Shown: in pieces, positions 14,576-20,169 of the stretch
Position numbering within the stretch: the stretch's first letter is position 1
Layout of the letters: the number at the start of each line of letters is the position of its first letter
Source of the DNA: an uncultured Oscillibacter sp.
GTDB lineage: Bacteria > Bacillota > Clostridia > Oscillospirales > Oscillospiraceae
Reading direction: 5' to 3'
Length of the DNA: 20,169 nt
NCBI GenBank assembly: GCA_946494635.1
Contig: CAMMCS010000013.1
Span: 1-20,169, forward strand
The notes under the pieces: generated by a model
The model's input: the letters and a program-made list of their open reading frames with translations, nothing else
Told to the model about the DNA's origin: nothing
The model's database searches: none
Position numbers and translations under genes: made by a program

Positions 14576-14779
14576 CTAATCCTGGTCGGGGACGTACTCC
14601 AGAATGTCCTCCACCCGGCAGTCCAGAATTTCGCACAGGGTGTTCAGGGTGGTGGTAATGGCCTTGCCATGCTTCATGCGGTGGATGGTATTAGAGTCCA
14701 TCCCCTGCTTATAGATCAGATAGTATTCTGTGACGCCTTTTCGGAGCAGAGTTTCATAAAAAGGCTTATAGCTGATCAT
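14576..14779 (-). CDS. Small XRE/Cro-CI-type DNA-binding regulator
   Basis: The protein has 67 residues from the ATG at 14777-14779 (AGGTG about 7 nt upstream); a GTG three codons earlier is possible. Nearly the whole protein is one helix-turn-helix domain: ISYKPFYETLLRKGVTEYYLIYKQGMDSNTIHRMKHGKAITTTLNTLCEILDCRVEDILEYVP. The DCRVEDILEYVP ending is characteristic of the small HTH_26-type regulators. There is no sensor domain. Divergent from the large SLH protein gene, it may repress that promoter or its own; this is inferred from position. Confidence 0.88.
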   Translation of the reverse strand: MISYKPFYETLLRKGVTEYYLIYKQGMDSNTIHRMKHGKAITTTLNTLCEILDCRVEDILEYVPDQD

Positions 14780-14820
14780 TGCAATCACCTCTGCTAATAC
14801 AAAATAGCATGGTGAAAGTA

Positions 14821-14849
14821 TTGACTACGGCTAAAATATTAACTATACT
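14821..14849 (+). promoter_or_regulatory. Promoter of the large SLH protein gene
   Basis: -35 TTGACT (14821-14826) and -10 TATACT (14844-14849) with a 17-bp A+T-rich spacer. The palindrome ACTATATAGT (14847-14856) overlaps the -10 and predicted start, and could be an operator. The leader is about 75 nt. Confidence 0.85.
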
Positions 14850-14878
14850 ATATAGTGAATATTTTCAGCATAAGGCAA
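14849..14878 (-). promoter_or_regulatory. Candidate divergent promoter for the XRE gene
   Basis: Minus-strand TTGCCT (14873-14878), 18 bp, TATATA (14849-14854). It would overlap face-to-face with the SLH gene promoter and give a leader of about 60 nt. The match is moderate and other arrangements are possible. Confidence 0.3.
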
Positions 14879-14881
14879 TGA

Positions 14882-14901
14882 CTTGGGGAGGACTCCCCAA
14901 G
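14882..14901 (+). other. Leader hairpin of the SLH protein mRNA
   Basis: CTTGGGGA (14882-14889) pairs perfectly with TCCCCAAG (14894-14901), GGAC tetraloop. It lies inside the predicted 5' leader, 19 nt before the GGAGG SD. A second palindrome TACAATTGTA (14910-14919) directly abuts the SD. No T-run follows, so it is not a terminator; mRNA stabilisation or translational control is possible. Confidence 0.5.
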
Positions 14902-14931
14902 GGCAAATTTACAATTGTAGGAGGAATGAAT

Positions 14932-17900
14932 ATGAAGAGAAGGTTCCTATCCATCCTGATGGCGCTGTGCCTGGCGCTGTCCCTGCTGCCCACCGCGGCG
15001 TTCGCGGCGGAGGGAGACGAGGGAGGCAATGAGGCTACCTTCGGCGACGTGGAGTATGCGACGCTGGAAGCGGCTGTCGCGGAAGCGAACAAGGCCAGTT
15101 TGTCCGGCGCTCCGACCATCCGGCTCCTCAAAGACGTGGAGCTGGAGGCTACGCTGGAGATCGCCACTTCCGTCATCCTGGACGGCGCCGGCCACTCCAT
15201 CAGCGGCACGGACGGCAACAAGGAGTGCCTGATCCACGTCACCGGCGCGGCGGATCGCTTCACCGTGCAGGACTGCATCTTCCTGCCCGGCGTTGGCGGT
15301 AATTTTGGTGATGGTAGTAAGCACGGGTATCTCCATATTGAAGCTCCCGTGGTGACGGTTTCCGGCTGCACCTTCGGCTCCGCCGATGGAACCGGAGTCC
15401 CGTTCATCTACAACGCGCTGGAGTTCACCCAGTCTACTGAAACGCCCCTGGAGAGCGCCACCATCAGCGGCAATACCTTCTACGGCGGGCAGCTGTCCCA
15501 CAACTGCATCAACCTCTATTCCTTTGCGGAGGACGCCAAGGTCGACATCAGCGGCAACAAGTATCTTGAGATTGACTGGACTACAACCAATCCCATCCGC
15601 ATCAGCAACTACACCAGCGCGGACGTGACCGTCAATATCACAGGCGACACCTTGCAGTATTCTTCGGGGGTCAGCGGCAATAACACCGCGTGGGAGGGTC
15701 TGATTATCCTGCAGGATCCCTCTGAGGAAAATGATCCCGACGATGATTTTACCAAGGTTACACTCAATGTCACCGATTTGAATGCCCCTGCTGATTCCCA
15801 GAGGCTCTTCTATGTGTATGCGGATCACAAGGGGGGAATCCTGACCGATACCAACCAGCCTGTGGTGACCGGCGACGAGAGCCTGGGCCGCTTCTTCGAC
15901 GCGAAGGTCGGCGACACATTCTACGCCACCCTGGCTGATGCCATCGAGGCTGCCGACGCCGGCGCGAAGGTGACGCTGCTGGACGATGTGGACAATGGCG
16001 AAGGTATTGTTATTCAAGACAAGACTGTCACCATCGACTTTGACGGTCATACCTATACTGTGACACGTAAGCTTGCAGGCTCTTCTGGTACACAGACGCA
16101 GTGCTTCCAGCTGCTTCAGGGATCTGTTGTTACACTGAAAAACGGTGCGATTGCTGCAAAGAATTCGGACATCAGAATGATGATCCAGAATTACAGCGAC
16201 CTGACATTGGATAGTATGACCCTTAACGCAACTGTACACAGCAATGAAAATAACGTAAGCACTGTGGTCAGCAATAACTGCGGAACGGTGCAGGTCCTGG
16301 GCAGCACAACGCTGACTGCTAAGAGTGAGAACGATATTGCGTTTGACGTCAGCTACTGGCCGAGTTCTTATCCCGATGGAACGAATGTGGTTGTTGATAC
16401 CACCGGCACCATTACGGGAAGAATCGACCTGGGCCTGTATGGAAGAAGCAGCAGTAATCCGAATACAACAGAAGATCCGATTCCTCTGCCCAGCAAGTCT
16501 CATGTGACAATTAAAAATGTTGATCACAAAGGGATATTTACGACTACAAACGGGATAACCGGATGGGTCACCGGCTTGACCAACGAAGCTGCTGCCAAAG
16601 TATTTGCCGATATGTGCGAAATCACCGGCGGTACCTTCTCCGACAAGTCCGCCGAGGACTACCTCTCCACCGGGCTGACCCTGAAGGATCTCAGCGAGGG
16701 CGCTGCTGGCGCCGGCCCCTGGCAGGTGACTGCCGCCGACGGCATGTCCGCCGCCGCTGAGAAGGAGGGCGAAACTGTTTCCGCCGAGGTGGGCGGAAAC
16801 TTCAATACCAGCGGCGAGAACGGAGAGGGCGTGGATACGGAGAACGCCACGGTCAGCATCAATGTGACCACCGGCGCCGCTGACAACACCATCACCGATG
16901 TCACCGTAACCATCGCTAACGCATCCCTGACCTCCGTGGCGGCGGCGGAAACCGTGAGTGCGGTGAAGATCGCCACCGACGCGGGCACCGTCACCCTGGA
17001 CAAGGCCGCCTGGGACACCATCGCGGACAACGCCGATGGCAGCTCCGTGACGCTGACCGTCTCCAAGAACGATGAGGCCTCTATGGGCGGCTGGACGGTG
17101 AGCGCCGTGGACGCGGACGGCAATCCCGTGTTCTCCGCCGAGGACGAGAGCCGGAAAGGCTCCGTCACCATCTCCGTGAAGCACTCGGCGGCCCTGGACG
17201 AAAACGAGACCATCCTGGTCTATTACATCGGCGAGGACGGCCAGCTGGAGGCCCTGGAGACCACCTACAATACTGAGGACAAGACCCTCACTTGGACGGT
17301 GGATCACCTGTCCGACTTCGTCGGCGTGACGATTGGCCCTGACGATGAGGCGGTGTGGCTCGAAAGCACTGAGATGAAGGCTGGTACCCTGGCCGAGGCG
17401 CTGGACGCGCTGGATGACGTGGGCGGCGCCATCGACCTGATCCGCAGCGCGGAGCTGACCAGCGCCAGCTACACCATCAGCAAAAACATCACCATCCAGA
17501 AGAGCGACCATCCCTACGAAACCGATCCGGCCATCACCGCCACCGTGGCAGACGGCAATGAGACCATTGCCTTCACCATCGTAAACGACGGCGGGCTGAC
17601 CCTGAACGGCGTGAAAATGACCATCAACGGCAACGGGGATGGCACGCAGGGCAAAGCCGGCGTGACCGGCGGCACCGGCTTCAACATGCAGACCTCCAGT
17701 GCCCTGACCCTGGAGAACAGGGCGTCCCTGGTCATGAACGACCTGACCCGCGGCCTCGTGGCCACCGGTACGCCTACTCCGATTGAGGCGGCTGTCACGG
17801 TGGACGGTTCCACCCTCACCGCTGAGAATATCGGCGGCAACTTCTCCAACGGCGGCCAGTGGACGATTAAAAACGGTGCGACGGTCACGATTAAGCAGTG

Positions 17901-19257
17901 CGTAAACAACGGCCTGAGCGCCAACACCGTCACCGTGGACAAAGCCGAGCTGACGATTGAGGACGTCGGCTACCGCGGCATCATCATCAACGATTCTAAC
18001 GGCGCCCTGAAGATCCAGAACAACGCCCGGGTGTCCGTGACGAACACCTGCAACACGACGGACTCGAACGCAACAAGCATTTACAAGGACAAAGTTGCGG
18101 TGCAGCTGGCGGCCAACACCAATCCTGTGGACTTCACCCTGGACAAGACGTCCTCCCTGAATCTGGGCGGCGACAACATCAAGGTGAACACTGAGAGTGG
18201 TGCCACCAACAGCATTGACGGCAGCATTAACGGCACCGTACTGGTGAACGAGGATTCCGACAGCTTCGTCGTCACCTACAAGAACAGCAACGGCACCCAG
18301 GTCGGCACGACCGTGGTCGACGCGACGGGCGGAGAAGCCACCGTCACCATGCCCGCCGCCCCCGCCGCCCCCGGCTCCGACTATACCTTCGCCGGCTGGC
18401 AGGACGGGGCCGGTGAGCTGCACGCGGCAGACGAGAATGTGACGATCAGAGCAAGCGCCACCTTCACCGCCGTGTGGAATTACACCGGCGGCGGCTCCGG
18501 CAGCTCCGGCGGCACCCGGTACTCTGTCACCGCAGAGGACACGACCCACGGCGAGATCCGTGTGAGCCCGTCCCGGGCGTCCCGGGGGCAGACGGTGACC
18601 ATCACCGTGGATCCCGACGAGGGCTATGAGCTGGACGAGCTGGTGGTGCTGGACAGCGACGGCGACGAGATCGACGTGAAGCGTGTCAACTCCACCCGGT
18701 ACACCTTCGAGATGCCCCGGGGCGCTGTGACGGTTGAGGCCAGCTTCGCCCGGGAGACGGTGGAGACCACCTTCGACGACGTGGGCACGGACTACTGGGC
18801 CTATGACGAGATCGAGTGGGCCTACGACAGCGGCTACATGAACGGCACCAGCGCCAGCACGTTCGCGCCGGGAAGCAGCATCTCCCGCCAGCAGGTGTGG
18901 ATGATCCTGGCCCGGATGAGCGGGGCGGACCCGGCCAGCATGGCGGAGGCCCGCCAGTGGGCGATGGAGAACGACATCTCCGACGGCACGAACCCCGGCA
19001 GCGCGGTGACGCGGCAGCAGCTGGCGGCCCTGCTGTTCCGGTTTGCCCAGAGCAACGGGTATGACGACGGCGGACGGAAGGCTCTGACCAGCTTCCCGGA
19101 CGCGGGGAGCGTGTCTGCCTATGCGGTGGAGCCCCTGCAGTGGGCCACCGCCGGCGGCATCATCGGCGGTACCAGCGCCGGGACGCTGAATCCCACCGGC
19201 AGCGCCACCCGCGCCCAGTTCGCGGTGATGCTGTACCGGTTCTGGAACAACGTGTAA
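14932..19257 (+). CDS. Large secreted surface protein with beta-helix-like repeats and three SLH domains
   Basis: The protein has 1441 residues. The start at 14932 has GGAGG 7 nt upstream. A signal peptide (MKRRFLSILMALCLALSLLP then TAAFA-A) is cleaved near residue 25-26. Residues ~35-590 and ~805-1105 are rich in short beta-strand repeats with Asn/Gly/Thr turns, as in right-handed parallel beta-helix proteins; the lead-in YATLxxAVxxA...LLKDVxL occurs near 42 and again near 331. Residues ~605-800 look like a beta-sandwich stalk. A B-repeat-like module (VVTYKNSNGTQVGTTVV... FAGWQDGAG, ~1113-1183), a GGGSGSSGG linker and another beta module follow. Three SLH domains (about 1278-1331, 1332-1380, 1384-1441) anchor it to a wall polymer. 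The ligand or role is unknown; adhesin or polysaccharide-binding function is plausible. Parts near 16000-16600 are less GC-rich than the flanks. Confidence 0.93.
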   Translation: MKRRFLSILMALCLALSLLPTAAFAAEGDEGGNEATFGDVEYATLEAAVAEANKASLSGAPTIRLLKDVELEATLEIATSVILDGAGHSISGTDGNKECLIHVTGAADRFTVQDCIFLPGVGGNFGDGSKHGYLHIEAPVVTVSGCTFGSADGTGVPFIYNALEFTQSTETPLESATISGNTFYGGQLSHNCINLYSFAEDAKVDISGNKYLEIDWTTTNPIRISNYTSADVTVNITGDTLQYSSGVSGNNTAWEGLIILQDPSEENDPDDDFTKVTLNVTDLNAPADSQRLFYVYADHKGGILTDTNQPVVTGDESLGRFFDAKVGDTFYATLADAIEAADAGAKVTLLDDVDNGEGIVIQDKTVTIDFDGHTYTVTRKLAGSSGTQTQCFQLLQGSVVTLKNGAIAAKNSDIRMMIQNYSDLTLDSMTLNATVHSNENNVSTVVSNNCGTVQVLGSTTLTAKSENDIAFDVSYWPSSYPDGTNVVVDTTGTITGRIDLGLYGRSSSNPNTTEDPIPLPSKSHVTIKNVDHKGIFTTTNGITGWVTGLTNEAAAKVFADMCEITGGTFSDKSAEDYLSTGLTLKDLSEGAAGAGPWQVTAADGMSAAAEKEGETVSAEVGGNFNTSGENGEGVDTENATVSINVTTGAADNTITDVTVTIANASLTSVAAAETVSAVKIATDAGTVTLDKAAWDTIADNADGSSVTLTVSKNDEASMGGWTVSAVDADGNPVFSAEDESRKGSVTISVKHSAALDENETILVYYIGEDGQLEALETTYNTEDKTLTWTVDHLSDFVGVTIGPDDEAVWLESTEMKAGTLAEALDALDDVGGAIDLIRSAELTSASYTISKNITIQKSDHPYETDPAITATVADGNETIAFTIVNDGGLTLNGVKMTINGNGDGTQGKAGVTGGTGFNMQTSSALTLENRASLVMNDLTRGLVATGTPTPIEAAVTVDGSTLTAENIGGNFSNGGQWTIKNGATVTIKQCVNNGLSANTVTVDKAELTIEDVGYRGIIINDSNGALKIQNNARVSVTNTCNTTDSNATSIYKDKVAVQLAANTNPVDFTLDKTSSLNLGGDNIKVNTESGATNSIDGSINGTVLVNEDSDSFVVTYKNSNGTQVGTTVVDATGGEATVTMPAAPAAPGSDYTFAGWQDGAGELHAADENVTIRASATFTAVWNYTGGGSGSSGGTRYSVTAEDTTHGEIRVSPSRASRGQTVTITVDPDEGYELDELVVLDSDGDEIDVKRVNSTRYTFEMPRGAVTVEASFARETVETTFDDVGTDYWAYDEIEWAYDSGYMNGTSASTFAPGSSISRQQVWMILARMSGADPASMAEARQWAMENDISDGTNPGSAVTRQQLAALLFRFAQSNGYDDGGRKALTSFPDAGSVSAYAVEPLQWATAGGIIGGTSAGTLNPTGSATRAQFAVMLYRFWNNV

Positions 19258-19280
19258 TCCCAAATCCCACAAGATCCGGC

Positions 19281-19316
19281 GGGGCCGGGCGGAGAACTCT
19301 CCGCCCGGCCCCTTTT
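19281..19316 (+). terminator. Terminator of the SLH protein gene
   Basis: Perfect 14-bp GC stem GGGGCCGGGCGGAG (19281-19294) / CTCCGCCCGGCCCC (19299-19312), loop AACT, followed by TTTT. It lies 23 nt after the stop codon. Confidence 0.9.
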
Positions 19317-19350
19317 CGCGCCGCGGCCTCCGCCCTGGGAAATTTTTCTC

Positions 19351-19379
19351 TTGACGGGCAGGGGGGAAGCTGGTATAAT
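19351..19379 (+). promoter_or_regulatory. leuA promoter
   Basis: -35 TTGACG (19351-19356), 17-bp spacer, perfect -10 TATAAT (19374-19379). Transcription should start near 19386 and run into a T-box leader. Confidence 0.9.
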
Positions 19380-19385
19380 GCACCC

Positions 19386-19696
19386 ATATTCAGAAAATGC
19401 CATGAAGGGGAAAAGGCGATTTCACATCCTGCTTCAGAGAGCCGCCGGGTGGTGCGAGGCGGCGGGGAGGGAATCGCGTCACTGGCCCCGGAGCTGCCGT
19501 GCTGAGAGGCGACGCCTTTAGGCGCGGACGGTGTCTGTCCGTTATCATGCAGAAGCGATTCGCCCATCCTGCGGGAGAGGCTGATCGTGCAGAGTGGCTG
19601 GGCCCAACCGCCCGGCAATGAGAGTGGTACCGCGGGTACGGCATTTTTTCTCCCGTCTCTCAAAGACTGAAGGTCTTTGGAGAGATGGGATTTTTT
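19386..19696 (+). promoter_or_regulatory. T-box riboswitch, probably tRNA-Leu responsive
   Basis: The signature T-box AATGAGAGTGGTACCGCGGG (19617-19636) includes the UGG that pairs with the uncharged tRNA acceptor end. It is followed by the terminator hairpin at 19652-19689. Upstream is a long Stem I region with the AGAGAGCCGCCGG-GTGGTG-CGAGGCGGCGG type apical arm (19435-19465). The specifier is most likely CTG at 19482-19484, followed by GCCCCGGAGC as in other T-boxes; CTG is a leucine codon, which fits leuA. Leucine starvation would favour the antiterminator and expression. The 5' edge is set by the predicted start site. Confidence 0.93.
19652..19696 (+). terminator. T-box terminator before leuA
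   Basis: CCCGTCTCTC pairs with GAGAGATGGG, with an inner AAAGAC/GTCTTT extension and one bulged G, followed by TTTTTT (19691-19696). It is the alternative structure to the T-box antiterminator. Confidence 0.9.
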
Positions 19697-19739
19697 GTTG
19701 CCCTCCTTCAAAGACAGATCATCGAAGGAGGACTTTGAC

Positions 19740-20169
19740 ATGATGGACGCGACCAAGTATCAGATCGGCTACTATCCCCCGCCGGTGGAGCCGGGCCATG
19801 TGTTCGAGTGGACCCAGAAGGACCACATCGAGACCGCCCCCGCCTGGTGCAGCGTGGACCTGCGGGACGGCAACCAGAGCCTGGTGATCCCCATGAGCCT
19901 GGACGAGAAGCTGGAGTTCTATGACATGCTGGTGAAAATCGGCTTCAAGGAGATCGAGGTGGGCTTCCCGGCGGCGTCGGAGACGGAATATGAGTTCCTC
20001 CGCAAGCTCATTGACGAGAACCGGATCCCCGAGGATGTGACGATCCAGGTGCTGACCCAGTGCCGGGACCACATCATCCGCCGGACCTTCGAGGCGGTGA
20101 AGGGTGCCCCCCGAGCCATCATCCACTTCTACAACTCCACCAGCGAGGCCCAGCGGCGGGAGGTGTTCC
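19740..20169 (+). CDS. leuA: 2-isopropylmalate synthase, N-terminal part (runs off the window)
   Basis: 143 codons are visible. The enzyme condenses acetyl-CoA with 2-oxoisovalerate, the first committed step of leucine synthesis. The segment WCSVDLRDGNQSLVIPM (36-52) carries the DLRDGNQ catalytic/metal motif, followed by LVKIGFKEIEVGFPAASETE, VTIQVLTQCRD and FEAVKGAPRAIIHFYNSTS. The N-terminal YxxxPPPVEP lead-in and WCSVDLRDGNQ form mark the longer (about 550-residue) LeuA class rather than the classic B. subtilis form. The start at 19740 has AAGGAGG 8 nt upstream; a second ATG follows directly. Controlled by the leucine T-box. Confidence 0.95.
   Translation, partial: MMDATKYQIGYYPPPVEPGHVFEWTQKDHIETAPAWCSVDLRDGNQSLVIPMSLDEKLEFYDMLVKIGFKEIEVGFPAASETEYEFLRKLIDENRIPEDVTIQVLTQCRDHIIRRTFEAVKGAPRAIIHFYNSTSEAQRREVF

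Noticed and set aside
14947..19383. A ~4.4-kb open reading frame antisense to the surface protein gene
   Set aside because: It mirrors the third-position GC bias of the sense gene, shows no recognisable domain, and the sense strand has a signal peptide, SLH domains, SD, promoter and terminator.
1..20169. CRISPR arrays, insertion sequences, tRNA or rRNA genes
   Set aside because: No regularly spaced direct repeats, transposase-like protein, terminal inverted repeats or structural RNA signatures were seen.

Overview
The window is high-GC bacterial DNA (roughly 60-65% by eye). It has strong SD sequences, sigma-A type promoters, an ANTAR regulator beside glnA and gltB, a T-box before leuA, SLH-domain surface proteins and an LTA-synthase-like enzyme. 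Together these point to a Gram-positive Clostridia member, most like the gut Oscillospiraceae (Oscillibacter/Flavonifractor type). The genus is inference.

Layout: (1) 1-2287, minus strand: nitrogen assimilation. glnA is preceded by a consensus promoter and an intrinsic terminator that sits in its short leader, and is followed by an ANTAR antiterminator-like gene and the start of gltB (GOGAT large subunit). (2) 2454-4839, minus strand: a CitA/DcuS-type sensor kinase and its response regulator, with overlapping genes, their own promoter and a strong terminator hairpin. (3) 4915-11245, plus strand: a complete F1Fo ATP synthase operon in the order a, c, b, delta-alpha, gamma, beta, epsilon. Delta and alpha are one continuous 678-residue reading frame. 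The c subunit lacks the Na+ ligands, so proton coupling is expected. (4) 11321-13970, minus strand: a five-TM LTA-synthase-like phosphoglycerol transferase that ends in three degenerate SLH repeats. (5) 14036-14356, minus strand: a small Lar-like zinc-ribbon gene. (6) 14517-19316: a small XRE repressor-like gene divergent from a 1441-residue secreted beta-helix/SLH protein, with several palindromes around and between them. (7) 19351-end, plus strand: a leucine T-box leader (probable CUG specifier) and the start of leuA.

How the parts work together: glnA and gltB form the GS-GOGAT cycle, and the regulator between them is a natural candidate for reading through the glnA leader terminator. The ATP synthase operon is complete apart from the absence of a visible atpI. 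The sensor kinase pair diverges from it across a 182-bp gap holding a promoter in each direction. The two SLH proteins suggest a cell envelope with an SLH-binding wall polymer.

The most unusual item is the in-frame delta-alpha fusion. It conflicts with the normal 1:3 delta:alpha stoichiometry of F1 and deserves a direct check.
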